In this document: positions 1 through 6,985 of the stretch, one piece after another
How positions within the stretch are numbered: the first letter of the stretch is position 1
How the letters are laid out: the number at the start of each line of letters is the position of its first letter
Assembly (NCBI GenBank): GCA_021823525.1
Contig: JAKANY010000018.1
Span: 1 to 33,280 of the forward strand
DNA: 33,280 nucleotides
DNA from: Actinomycetes bacterium
Lineage (GTDB): Bacteria; Actinomycetota; Acidimicrobiia; Acidimicrobiales; RAAP-2
Direction: 5' to 3'
Translations under genes and position numbers: made by a program
The notes under the pieces: model-generated
Seen by the model: the letters and a program-made list of their open reading frames with translations, nothing else
Told to the model about the DNA's origin: nothing
Database searches by the model: none

Positions 1-98
1 GAACTACTCCGGTGGCCCGTCCTCAGGAGCGGCCCGCGAAATTACACCATCGGGGGGGACGCCAACCGTGAAAAGGATCGCGCGAGCAGGGGGACACC

Positions 99-281
99 AT
101 GCGGCTGCCCAACGACACCCAGAGCGCCAAGTTCGTTTCGACAGGGCCAGCTGAGTCGACTCTCGACGACGAGACCCATGAGCCAGTGCTCGACGAGACG
201 GGAGCTCCGCCGTTCGTGCCAGGATGCGGCGCCAAGAACTCGCCCACCGTCATGGCCCCCGCGCGATCGGTCGGGTCGTGA
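99..281 (+). CDS. small hypothetical protein at the island edge
   Basis: This is a 60-residue open frame starting at an ATG that follows a purine-rich GGGGGAC at a suitable distance. I recognise no family. The product is acidic in the middle and has one Cys. Its stop codon overlaps a GTG (278-280) as GTGA. The frame opened there begins with about 40 hydrophobic, tryptophan-rich residues, roughly 278-405, which look more protein-like than a chance frame, but it then runs on into the integrase gene in a different frame and becomes Arg-rich nonsense. This could be a small element gene followed by a decayed or frameshifted membrane-protein fragment. No gene is certain in 1-503. Confidence 0.3.
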   Translation: MRLPNDTQSAKFVSTGPAESTLDDETHEPVLDETGAPPFVPGCGAKNSPTVMAPARSVGS

Positions 282-503
282 CCATCCTCGTCGTGCTCGC
301 ACGGTCCAGGTACCTCCTGAACTACGCCGTCGTGCATCTCGGGCTGATTTCGGTCGCGGGACTGTCCTGGTGGGTCTGGGACCGCTTCGAGGTGCGTCGC
401 CCTGTCGGTGAGAGGATGCTGACGTGCCCTCGTCGTCACAGGGTTCTGCGACCGTTGCGAGTCGTTCGGAGCCACGTAGTGCTCGAATCGAGTGGAGCGA
501 ATC

Positions 504-1592
504 ATGGCGAGTCGTCGGCACTTTGGCACTGTGAGGCAGCGCTCGTCGGGACGCTGGCAGGCGGTGTATCACCACGACGGCCGACTGGTGAGTGCCGGAT
601 CGTTCGCGACGAAAGCCGACGCCCAGGCTCGACTCTCCGAGATCGAGGTCTCTGTCCGGCGCGGGAACTGGGTGGATCCTCGCGCGGGGCGAGTCACTCT
701 TCGCGACTACGCCCACGAGTGGATCGAACATCGTTCCGACTTAGCCGTTCGAACGGTCGATCTCTACCAGCACGTTCTCGACCATCACGTCGTGCCCGAG
801 CTGGGCGCGAGGTGTCTCGCGGAGCTGTCACCGAGCGAGGTTCGCGCGTGGCATGCGCGACTCGCCCGTCGTGCGCCGGCGACGGCGGCGAAGGCCTATC
901 GCCTGTTGTCTTCGATCATGCGCACCGCCGTGACCGACGAGCTCATCACGGTGAGTCCCTGTCGAGTGAAGGGGGCGGGCGTCGAGCACGCCGCGGAGCG
1001 CCCGGTCGCCACGCTGGAGGATCTGGCCGCACTGGTCGACGCCCTTCCGGTACACCTGAGGGTGATCGTGCCCCTGGCCACGTGGTGCCAGCTGCGCCGG
1101 GGTGAACTCCTGGGCCTGCAGCGCCAGGACATTGACCTGGCGAACTCTGTGATCCACGTGCGACGCAGCCGGACCCACGCGATGGACGGACGGATGATCG
1201 AGAAGGCACCCAAGACCGCGGCGGGGACTCGGCAGTTGGCCGTGCCCCCGAGCGTTGCGAGCGCGCTTGCGCATCATCTCACGACGTTCTGCGGGGCCAG
1301 TCCCGAGTCGCCCGTCCTCGTCTCGACGAGTGGAGACGCACTCACGCGCAACTCCTTGGAGTCCGCCTGGCAGACGGCTCGAAAGCGCATCGGCCGACCT
1401 GACCTGCGCCTTCACGATCTGCGGCACACGGGCCTGACCTTCGCGGCGACGGCGGGGGCGACCACCGCCGAACTGATGCATCGCGCCGGGCACGCGTCCG
1501 CGGTGGCGGCCTTGCGCTACCAGCACGCGATCAGCGAGCGCGATCGGAGCCTGGCAGTCGCCCTGGAAGCGATCGCCCATCGGTCGACCTGA
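504..1592 (+). CDS. int: tyrosine recombinase (phage-type integrase)
   Basis: A 362-residue integrase that would cut and rejoin DNA at an attachment site through a phosphotyrosine intermediate. The N-terminus has the arm-binding AP2-like pattern (GSFATKADAQARLSEIE), followed by a SAM-like core-binding domain (about residues 70-155) and a catalytic domain from about 165. Visible catalytic residues are Arg in LRRGELLGL, the HDLRHT box, the AGHAS box and Tyr in ALRYQHA, so the set looks complete. I chose ATG 504 over the in-frame GTG at 492 because GGAG at 494-497 is well placed for 504. It lies in an accessory stretch ending at a tRNA-Glu gene, so that tRNA is the likely target. A near copy of its HDLRHT-coding DNA lies across its own stop codon. 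Confidence 0.93.
   Translation: MASRRHFGTVRQRSSGRWQAVYHHDGRLVSAGSFATKADAQARLSEIEVSVRRGNWVDPRAGRVTLRDYAHEWIEHRSDLAVRTVDLYQHVLDHHVVPELGARCLAELSPSEVRAWHARLARRAPATAAKAYRLLSSIMRTAVTDELITVSPCRVKGAGVEHAAERPVATLEDLAALVDALPVHLRVIVPLATWCQLRRGELLGLQRQDIDLANSVIHVRRSRTHAMDGRMIEKAPKTAAGTRQLAVPPSVASALAHHLTTFCGASPESPVLVSTSGDALTRNSLESAWQTARKRIGRPDLRLHDLRHTGLTFAATAGATTAELMHRAGHASAVAALRYQHAISERDRSLAVALEAIAHRST
1388..1430 (+). repeat. direct repeat copy 1 (inside int, HDLRHT region)
   Basis: 43-bp segment coding for the catalytic HDLRHT box of the integrase. It matches 1578-1620 at 41 of 43 positions, offset 190 bp; the mismatches are at 1394/1584 and 1426/1616. The flanks do not match. Confidence 0.9.
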
Positions 1593-1620
1593 CCTGCGCC
1601 TTCACGATCTGCGGCGCACG
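1578..1620 (+). repeat. direct repeat copy 2 (across the int stop codon)
   Basis: Second copy of the 43-bp repeat. It covers the last four int codons and the stop (in a frame shifted relative to copy 1) and 28 bp beyond. Read in the frame of copy 1, the two differences are one silent change and one His-to-Arg change in the HDLRHT box, and a stop follows within a few codons. It looks like the remnant of a second, diverged integrase gene rather than a chance match. Confidence 0.85.
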
Positions 1621-1736
1621 CGGTACAGGTAGTTTGACGCTCGCCGATCAGCGCAGCGACCTCTTCTGAGCGACGCTCAGGCGCACAATGCGGTGAGCGG
1701 GGGTATCGCTGTCGTCTCAGGGACTCCGCTGCCGCG

Positions 1737-1843
1737 GAGAAACATTCTCACCAGAATCTAAGAGTGCCAATAAAATGAGCAATATATGTCATAGATGTTG
1801 GAAAACTACGATATCTGTGCCTCTCATCATAAGACGCGAGCGG
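1737..1843 (+). promoter_or_regulatory. AT-rich upstream region of the AbiE-like pair with small inverted repeats
   Basis: The region 1593-1859 has no gene. From about 1740 it becomes distinctly AT-rich against the surrounding DNA. It holds two overlapping inverted repeats: GAGAA-aca-TTCTC at 1737-1749 and ATTCT-cacc-AGAAT at 1744-1757. AbiEi antitoxins are known to repress their own operon by binding inverted repeats upstream, so these are candidate operators; their function is inferred. Confidence 0.35.
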
Positions 1844-1846
1844 TAG

Positions 1847-1852
1847 TATAGT
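1847..1852 (+). promoter_or_regulatory. -10 box TATAGT of the AbiE-like pair
   Basis: TATAGT is followed by 7 nt and then ATG 1860, the same geometry as the other leaderless candidates in this window. No good -35 is seen. Confidence 0.45.
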
Positions 1853-1859
1853 GAGCACC

Positions 1860-2828
1860 ATGAGCACCACCGTGGCGATCGCCGAGAGCATCGAGGACCC
1901 GTGGCGCACGGGCCTCGCGAGCGTCCCGACAGTCAGCCTCCTCCTCCAGGCGCCGGCCTCGGCCCTGCTCGGCGAGGGCGTCGTGCAATCTCTCGAAGTC
2001 CGCCGCATCACCGGGCGCGAGGCTCAGCACCTCGACGAGCTGGCTGCGCCTACGAAGAGCGCGCTGCTGCTCGTCGTGGAGGCCGTCCTCGACGACGCGA
2101 GCGCCGTGGGGCTCGAGGACCGCGGCATAGCCTACGCCGACGCGGCGGGACGGGCCTGGGTGCCTGGTGCGCCGCGCTCGGCGCCCGCTCAGCCGAAGCG
2201 GATGCGGATGCGCACGTCCTCGATACGCGCCGCGCAGTTGATTGCCGATCACCCGGACACGACGTGGACCGAGCCCGCGCTGGCCAAGCGGGCCCAGGTC
2301 TCCAGCGGGACGGCGCACAACCTGGTGCGTGACCTGCTGTCGCTCAGCCTCGTCGAGCGCGCCGGGAAGGGTGCTGCGGGGGTGCGCTCACGCGACACGC
2401 GGGGGCTGCGACGCTGGCTCGTCGCTCAGGCACGCCGCGAGCAGCCGCTCATGGTGTCGTGCTACATCCCAGACGTCGAGGGCTTGGACAGCGAGATCGA
2501 CGGGGTCACGCTCATCCGCAGCGGGGCCGAGGGAGCTCGACTCCTCGGGGTGCCGGTGGTGTCCTCGATCCAGCGAGTGATGATCCGCGTCCCGGTCTCC
2601 TCGGGTCTAGAGGACCTGCCGGCGCGGCTCGGGGGGCTACGGACCGCGGCGGGTGCCAACGTCGTCCTCGTGGCGGACAACGACCACTTCGCCGCGAGCG
2701 ACGCACGCCTGGTGCACGGCGTGTGGGTTGCCCCGCCGAGTCGTATCGCGGTCGACCTCACCATGGAGCCGCGCGGCGACGCGGCGAGCTCGATCTTCCT
2801 CGACCTATGGGGCGAGGAAGTCCTGTGA
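1860..2828 (+). CDS. AbiEi-like antitoxin / winged-helix regulator
   Basis: A 322-residue protein read as the antitoxin and autoregulator of a type IV (AbiE-like) toxin-antitoxin pair. Residues about 120-175 form a winged-helix segment (alanine-rich helix, AKRAQVSSGTAHNLVRDLL recognition region, then a basic wing). The C-terminal part ends with a VDLTMEPRGDAA stretch resembling the conserved end of AbiEi-family proteins. Unlike short AbiEi proteins it has about 120 residues before the winged helix, including GLEDRGIAYADAAGRAW, a pattern seen in nuclease-fold-like domains fused to such regulators; that reading is tentative. I chose ATG 1860 because it lies 7 nt after TATAGT; GTG 1851 would overlap the -10 box. 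Its stop overlaps the next start as GTGA, so the two are translationally coupled. No similarity search was possible. Confidence 0.62.
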   Translation: MSTTVAIAESIEDPWRTGLASVPTVSLLLQAPASALLGEGVVQSLEVRRITGREAQHLDELAAPTKSALLLVVEAVLDDASAVGLEDRGIAYADAAGRAWVPGAPRSAPAQPKRMRMRTSSIRAAQLIADHPDTTWTEPALAKRAQVSSGTAHNLVRDLLSLSLVERAGKGAAGVRSRDTRGLRRWLVAQARREQPLMVSCYIPDVEGLDSEIDGVTLIRSGAEGARLLGVPVVSSIQRVMIRVPVSSGLEDLPARLGGLRTAAGANVVLVADNDHFAASDARLVHGVWVAPPSRIAVDLTMEPRGDAASSIFLDLWGEEVL

Positions 2829-3736
2829 CGCGCGACGAGCGCCACCCGGTTGATCCCATGGTGGCGGAGGCCGCCAGTCTCCTGTACCTGCTCGGGGGCA
2901 TGGGCGCGAAGCACCTCGTACTCATCGGGGGCCTGGTGCCACCTCTCCTCGTGAAGGAGCCCCGGGAGCCCCACGTCGGCACGTCGGATCTCGACATCTG
3001 CCTGTCGGTGGCGTTCACCCAGGGAGCGACCGCGGAGTACTACCAGTCCATCGAGGATCTCATCGCCCCGTACTTCGAGCCGACCGTCGGAGCGAGCTTC
3101 CGGTGGCAGAAGAGGGCCGGGGCGCCGGGGCTGCCGATCCTGGTCGACTTTCTCGCACCGCGCGGGGAGCAAGCACCACGGGCCGACGGCACTCACGCAC
3201 TGAGCGACGACACCGCGGCCCACAACGCCGGGACCCGTCTGCGCCCCTTCGTGCTGGAGACCCAGGACCTGCTCGAGCTCGATGCGGTCGAGCGCGAGGC
3301 CGATATCGAACTGCTCTACAAGCCCACTCCGACCCGGGCCACCGTGCGCTTCCGCCACTCGGGTCCCCTGGGACTCCTTGTGGCGAAGGCCTTCGCACTC
3401 AACGGCCGCGATGACGACAAGGATGGGTACGACGTCGCCTGGTTCTGCCTCAACCTCGACCGTGGCCCAGAGGAGGCCGTGCGCCAGATCGCCGAGCGCC
3501 CGGCGCTCAACCACTCACTGGTGCCCGAGGCACTGGCGCTGCTGCAGCGGGCGTTCCAGGGACCCGAGTACCCGGGACCGACCGGGTACGCCAACGAACG
3601 CGCACGCACGCACGGCGAGGATTCCGATCTGCGCGTGCGGGAGTGCTTCGACGCGTACCGGGCGACACGGCTCGTGATCGACGGACTCGTCGAGCGCATC
3701 GACTGGGACAAGCAGGCAAACGGCGGGCGCGCCTAA
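2825..3736 (+). CDS. AbiEii-like nucleotidyltransferase toxin
   Basis: A 303-residue protein with the minimal nucleotidyltransferase signature: GG at residues 35-36, then DLD at 55-57 inside GTSDLDICL, with a third acidic candidate in ILVDFLAP. Further on, KAFALNGRDDDKDGYDVAW fits the K...R...KD..D block of AbiEii/AbiGii-type toxins. AbiEii toxins are thought to transfer NTPs to a target and stop growth until AbiEi counteracts them. The GTG start overlaps the stop of the partner by 4 bp, the usual AbiE arrangement. A strong hairpin lies just after the stop. Pairing, motif and island location support a type IV-like system; other nucleotidyltransferase families (for example MNT-type) are less likely because of gene order and size. 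Confidence 0.72.
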   Translation: MTRDERHPVDPMVAEAASLLYLLGGMGAKHLVLIGGLVPPLLVKEPREPHVGTSDLDICLSVAFTQGATAEYYQSIEDLIAPYFEPTVGASFRWQKRAGAPGLPILVDFLAPRGEQAPRADGTHALSDDTAAHNAGTRLRPFVLETQDLLELDAVEREADIELLYKPTPTRATVRFRHSGPLGLLVAKAFALNGRDDDKDGYDVAWFCLNLDRGPEEAVRQIAERPALNHSLVPEALALLQRAFQGPEYPGPTGYANERARTHGEDSDLRVRECFDAYRATRLVIDGLVERIDWDKQANGGRA

Positions 3737-3742
3737 TGGGCT

Positions 3743-3771
3743 GCACCCAGGGAGGCCACCTCACTGGGTGC
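3743..3771 (+). terminator. hairpin terminator after the AbiE-like operon
   Basis: GCACCCAG (3743-3750) pairs perfectly with CTGGGTGC (3764-3771). Inside it, GAGG (3752-3755) pairs with CCTC (3759-3762), giving a 12-bp stem with one mismatch and a 3-nt loop. It starts 7 nt after the stop codon. There is no U-tract, which is common in high-GC actinobacteria. Confidence 0.6.
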
Positions 3772-4007
3772 TCACTGGTGTCACGAAATGGATACGGAGC
3801 CCCTGCGTGCCGTGTGGTGGGGAGCTGCACCGGCGCAAAACCGGGATCGCAACCTGAGTCGGGCCATGGCTCTCGAGGCGATGGCCCAGTGGTCGGACGA
3901 CCGCGTCCGAGCGAGTCGCGGGTGGTGAGGAGCGACGTCGTCGTGGCTGGGTCCCGCGACCTGACCATGGGCGTTCGGAGAGAAGCGCGTGAGCGTGTCG
4001 CCACTCC
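3772..4007 (+). other. gene-poor stretch at the right end of the island
   Basis: No gene is recognised between 3737 and the tRNA at 4135 (about 400 bp). One short frame, 3788-3928 (46 codons), has acceptable codon use and an MDTEPLRAVWW start but no ribosome-binding site and no recognisable family; it may be a remnant. The right part holds the phased repeats described separately. Confidence 0.5.
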
Positions 4008-4088
4008 GGGCATCACTTGGGCATCAACGGGCATCATGTGGGCACGTCGCACGGGACCGCCAGGGATACTCGTGGACAACCGTGGACA
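4008..4088 (+). repeat. phased short direct repeats beside tRNA-Glu (possible integrase arm sites)
   Basis: GGGCATCA occurs at 4008-4015, 4019-4026 and 4029-4036, with a partial copy (GGGCAC) at 4040, so at 10-11 bp steps. CGTGGACA occurs at 4071-4078 and 4081-4088, a 10-bp step. Short direct repeats in helical phase next to a tRNA 3' end are typical of arm-type binding sites of tyrosine integrases or their accessory proteins. The function is inferred. Confidence 0.55.
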
Positions 4089-4134
4089 CCCGGAAACCCT
4101 TGGAAATAAAGGGCTTTCGCGGATGAGACCAGAG

Positions 4135-4207
4135 CACCCCCAACGGGATTCGAACCCGTGCCGCCACCTTGAAAGGGTGGTGTCCTAGGCCGCTAGACGA
4201 TGGGGGC
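4135..4207 (-). tRNA. tRNA-Glu (anticodon TTC)
   Basis: A 73-nt cloverleaf on the minus strand. The acceptor stem GCCCCCA pairs with TGGGGGT, with a terminal G-U pair. The anticodon stem ACCACC/GGTGG encloses loop CTTTCAA with anticodon TTC, and the T loop is GTTCGAA. No CCA is encoded. Its 3' end faces the accessory island, making it the likely attachment site of that element. Confidence 0.93.
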
Positions 4208-4233
4208 CCTTGACCACGGCGGCACTGCCATGG

Positions 4234-4311
4234 TGGTCGGGCTGCCCGGATTTGAACCGGGGACCTCTGCGTCCCGAACGCAGCGCGCTAACCAAACTGC
4301 GCCACAGCCCG
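4234..4311 (-). tRNA. tRNA-Pro (anticodon CGG)
   Basis: Minus-strand cloverleaf with acceptor stem CGGGCTG/CAGCCCG, anticodon stem CTGCG/CGCAG around loop TTCGGGA (anticodon CGG), and T loop GTTCAAA. The CCA end is encoded at 4234-4236. It lies upstream of tRNA-Glu on the same strand, so the two may be co-transcribed. Confidence 0.93.
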
Positions 4312-4466
4312 TCGCGGGGGTTACCCCGCAGCCCGGAAAGCCTATCGCGCCCGGCAGAGGTGTGTCGTCGCCGCCGTCTCCCCCAACGGGGGACTCGGGT
4401 GGGCCGACCTACACTGCGGGTGAGGCGGGACGTGTCCCCCAACTCTCCCGTCGAGGAGGTGGCGCC

Positions 4467-4952
4467 ATGTCCAGCGCCTTGACCGTCCGACCGCGCGTCG
4501 TGCGAGCGTCCCGGCACCGGTTCGCGAGTGTCCTCGGGACGATTGCCGTCGCGGGTGCTCTCACCGGGCCCCTCGGAGCGGGTGGTACGGCGGCGGCGGC
4601 GCTGCCTCGCTGTCCGACCCTGTCGACCTGGCACGTCCGACCGGTGAGCGCCCCGGTGCGCGCTGCGCTCACCACCTACTACGTCGCCCGCCACCTGGCC
4701 CCAGTCACCGTGCGGGCGAACCGGATGTGGGTCCTCGGCCTCGCCCTCGAACGCGTCGGCACCCACTGGTGCCTGAACGCGGGTGGCGGGCGCGCCGGCT
4801 ACGTCGGCGTGGTGCCCCGGAACGCCAACGCGGCCGTTCTGGTCCAGGTGACGCATCGCGCCTACCCCGTGACCGGTGCGGCCACGACGTGGGCCACCGT
4901 CGTGCGTACGGGCGCGAGGTGGCGGGTCGTCGGCGACGACACTGCTCCCTAG
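4467..4952 (+). CDS. small secreted protein of unknown function
   Basis: 161 residues. The ATG follows a very good ribosome-binding site, GAGGAGG at 4453-4459. The N-terminus has several Arg, a hydrophobic stretch (about 21-45) and an Ala-rich cleavage region near residues 43-46, so export by the Sec route is likely, though a signal anchor cannot be excluded. The mature part (about 115 residues) has two Cys (CPTLS and HWCLNAGGG) that could form a disulfide; a disulfide-forming VKOR pair lies about 2 kb away. I recognise no family. TACACT at 4410-4415 is a possible -10. It converges with the CBS protein gene with no gap between the stop codons. Confidence 0.75.
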   Translation: MSSALTVRPRVVRASRHRFASVLGTIAVAGALTGPLGAGGTAAAALPRCPTLSTWHVRPVSAPVRAALTTYYVARHLAPVTVRANRMWVLGLALERVGTHWCLNAGGGRAGYVGVVPRNANAAVLVQVTHRAYPVTGAATTWATVVRTGARWRVVGDDTAP

Positions 4953-5777
4953 TCAGGTCTCGCTGGGCGTCTCGACCGCCGGCGTGCGGTGCTCGATGAC
5001 GATCTCGCTGATGCGGTGGCGATCCATCGACTGCACGCGGAAGGTCCAGCCGTCCACGTCGAACACGGCGCCGGGCTTGGGGATCTCTCCCGCGACGTCG
5101 AGTACGAAGCCCGCGATCGTGACGTAGTCGCCCTCGGGGATGGTCAGACCCAGCTCCTCGCTCACGCGGTCGACGTGCGTTTGACCGTCGACGAGCCACC
5201 GGCCATCGCGGATGCGCAGGATCTCCGGCTCGTCCTCCCGGTCGAACTCGTCGCTCCAGTCGCCCACCAGCTGCTCGAGGATGTCGCGGATCGAGACCAC
5301 GCCGGCGACCCCGCCGTGCTCGTCGACCACCACGGCGAAGCTGCCGTGCTGCTCGCGCATCTCGCGCAGGCTCTCGAGGAGGTCGAGCGTCTCGGGCAGC
5401 AGCAGCGGCCGGCGGATCTTGCGGGCGATCTCCTCGGCGTCGGGCAGCGCGACGCCGATGGCCCGGCGCACGGTCGTCGAGCGGAAGAGGTCGTTGACGA
5501 ACAGCACGCCATCGAGGTCGTCGAGGTCGTCATTGACCACGGGGAAGCACGAGTGCCCCGTGTCGCGCACGGCCTCGGCCACCGCCTCGGGGGTGACCGG
5601 GAAGGTCAGGTAGACGACGTCGGTCCGCGGGGTCATGACGTCGCGCAGCTCGTTGGCGGCCAACTGGTCCACGCGGGCGTGGATGGCCAGTGCCTCGGGG
5701 TTGGGTGCGCGCACGTCCCGCGATCGGCGCGACCTTCCCAGATGCAGACCCGACCGTCGCGGCCGGTCGTCGGTCAC
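4953..5777 (-). CDS. CorC/HlyC-type CBS-pair protein without membrane domain
   Basis: 274 residues. It begins with the linker typical of this family (RDVMTPRTDVVYL), continues with two CBS repeats (about residues 55-180; HSCFPVVND and GSFAVVVDEHGGVAGVVSIRDILEQLVGD), and ends in a CorC_HlyC domain (GDYVTIAGFVLDVAGEIPKPGAVF). CBS pairs bind adenine nucleotides, and full-length relatives (CNNM/CorC) are linked to Mg2+ export; this protein lacks the DUF21 membrane part and should be cytosolic, like E. coli CorC/YbeX. I chose GTG 5777 because it overlaps the stop of the receiver gene as GTGA; GTG 5714 or the longer frame to 5813 are alternatives. Coupling to a receiver protein is unusual. Confidence 0.85.
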   Translation of the reverse strand: MTDDRPRRSGLHLGRSRRSRDVRAPNPEALAIHARVDQLAANELRDVMTPRTDVVYLTFPVTPEAVAEAVRDTGHSCFPVVNDDLDDLDGVLFVNDLFRSTTVRRAIGVALPDAEEIARKIRRPLLLPETLDLLESLREMREQHGSFAVVVDEHGGVAGVVSIRDILEQLVGDWSDEFDREDEPEILRIRDGRWLVDGQTHVDRVSEELGLTIPEGDYVTIAGFVLDVAGEIPKPGAVFDVDGWTFRVQSMDRHRISEIVIEHRTPAVETPSET

Positions 5778-6199
5778 TCGGGCGTGCCCACCCGCACGGT
5801 GGCCGGGCGCCACGCGTCGTCCTCGTACGTCTCGTCCGCGAGCAGGGCGGCGACCGCCGTGCGCAGCCGGCGCGGGTCGAGGGGCTTGACCAGGAAGCCG
5901 TCGGCACCCCCGCGTCGCGCCAGGAAGACGTCCGCGCGCCGGTCGAGCAGCAGCAGGACCGGCACCGACTCGGCGGCGCCGTAGGACTCCTCGTTGCGCA
6001 GCTCGAGCGTGATCGCCATGCCACCCATCGAGCCCACCTGCATGTCCGAGATCACCAGGTCGATGCCGCCCTCGCGCACGCGCGCGACCGCCTCGGGGCC
6101 CGTCTCGGCCTCCTCGATGTCCAGCTCGGGGCCCTCGAGGTTCGTGCGCAGCTCGGCGCGCAGGGCGGGCAGGTCGCTGACGAGGAGGGCGGTGGCCAC
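5774..6199 (-). CDS. stand-alone receiver-domain protein
   Basis: 141 residues forming one CheY-like receiver with no output domain. The phosphoacceptor is probably Asp52 (LVISDMQVGSMGGM) and the conserved Lys is Lys105 (FLVKPLD). Two family positions look altered: only one acidic residue is seen near the start (Asp9, preceded by Ser) and the switch Thr/Ser position after VLLLL is Asp86. It may therefore be phosphorylated atypically or not at all. GTG 6199 lies 6 nt after TACGCT, a leaderless pattern. It is the first gene of a two-gene unit with the CBS protein. No histidine kinase is nearby. Confidence 0.85.
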   Translation of the reverse strand: MATALLVSDLPALRAELRTNLEGPELDIEEAETGPEAVARVREGGIDLVISDMQVGSMGGMAITLELRNEESYGAAESVPVLLLLDRRADVFLARRGGADGFLVKPLDPRRLRTAVAALLADETYEDDAWRPATVRVGTPE

Positions 6200-6205
6200 G
6201 GGCTC

Positions 6206-6211
6206 AGCGTA
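6206..6211 (-). promoter_or_regulatory. -10 box TACGCT of the receiver gene
   Basis: On the minus strand TACGCT is followed by 6 nt and the GTG start at 6199, so the transcript would be leaderless. Confidence 0.4.
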
Positions 6212-6232
6212 GCCGAGGGCGCAGAACGCCCC

Positions 6233-6261
6233 TTGCCTTGGCCTGATCAGGTCGGTAGTGT
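6233..6261 (+). promoter_or_regulatory. promoter of the WhiB gene
   Basis: TTGCCT (6233-6238), a 17-bp spacer and TAGTGT (6256-6261). This would give a leader of about 18 nt containing the GGGGGGAGG ribosome-binding site at 6273-6281. It is among the best -35/-10 pairs in the window. Confidence 0.55.
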
Positions 6262-6285
6262 GCGCCAGCAGAGGGGGGAGGGCAG

Positions 6286-6555
6286 GTGACGATCGTGGTG
6301 ACGCGCTGGCGGCAGGAGGGGGCGTGCCGCGGGCAGGAGCAGGCGCTCTTCTTCGCGCCCGACACTGGGGAGCCCCGCGACCAGCGCCGCGCCCGCGAGG
6401 CGGCGGCCAAGCGCATCTGCCTGGCCTGCGCCGTGCGCGACGACTGCCTGGAGAACTCGCTGGTCCACCGCGAGCCCCACGGGATCTGGGGCGGGCTCAC
6501 CGAGTCGGAGCGCCGGAGCCTCTTGCGGACGGCCGAGCTCGCGTCGTCGGGCTGA
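6286..6555 (+). CDS. WhiB-family Fe-S transcription regulator
   Basis: 89 residues with the four cluster-binding cysteines of the family, Cys14, Cys45, Cys48 and Cys54 (C-x30-CLAC-x5-C), and the GIWGG turn at 66-70 followed by LTESERR. WhiB proteins carry a 4Fe-4S cluster and usually act by binding region 4 of the primary sigma factor; they are restricted to Actinobacteria and their phages. The C-terminal basic segment is short. GTG 6286 sits 4 nt after GGGAGG; GTG 6295 or 6298 would also be possible. The 3' end overlaps the convergent VKOR gene by 59 bp. Confidence 0.93.
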   Translation: MTIVVTRWRQEGACRGQEQALFFAPDTGEPRDQRRAREAAAKRICLACAVRDDCLENSLVHREPHGIWGGLTESERRSLLRTAELASSG

Positions 6556-6985
6556 CCGCCAGCACGATCGCGAACAGCGCGAAGGTGATCACGTGCACCG
6601 CGGTGCACCACACGCAGATGTGCCCGATGATGAGCAGCTCGGCGGCCACCAGCCACAGGACCATCGCCATCGACACGACCACGAGCGCCGTGCGCACGAG
6701 GTGAGGCCACGCGCGCGCCGATCGCCAGGCCCACGGGGTCGTGAGGGCGCTCAGCGCGGCGAAGCTGGCGAGCCCGAGCACCGCGACAGGGATCCCCAGC
6801 AGCGTCGACTGGGGTGAGGTCGTCACGACCCCGCACTCGACGAACCCGGTCGTCGAGCACGCCAGGTAGCGCGTCCCGAAGAAGTGCGTGAAGGTCAGGT
6901 ACCCCGAGACGCCCAGGCCCGCCAGGCTCAGCGCCAGTGTGACCACGAGAACCCATCGAGCGACGGGTCCGCGGTCGCCGGTCAC
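6497..6985 (-). CDS. vitamin K epoxide reductase (VKOR) family membrane protein
   Basis: 162 residues, four predicted membrane helices. Bacterial VKOR proteins reoxidise a DsbA-like partner and pass electrons to quinone, replacing DsbB. All functional residues are visible: loop cysteines Cys43 and Cys51, Ser57, and the quinone-site CxxC at Cys124 and Cys127 (HICVWC). The GTG start overlaps the stop of the upstream thioredoxin-like gene as GTGA, so they form an operon and a redox pair. The 3' end overlaps WhiB convergently. Confidence 0.92.
   Translation of the reverse strand: MTGDRGPVARWVLVVTLALSLAGLGVSGYLTFTHFFGTRYLACSTTGFVECGVVTTSPQSTLLGIPVAVLGLASFAALSALTTPWAWRSARAWPHLVRTALVVVSMAMVLWLVAAELLIIGHICVWCTAVHVITFALFAIVLAVSPTTRARPSARGSGAPTR

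Noticed and set aside
4097..4113. CCCTT/AAGGG hairpin downstream of tRNA-Glu
   Set aside because: Only 5 bp of stem and no U-tract on the tRNA strand; too weak to call a terminator.
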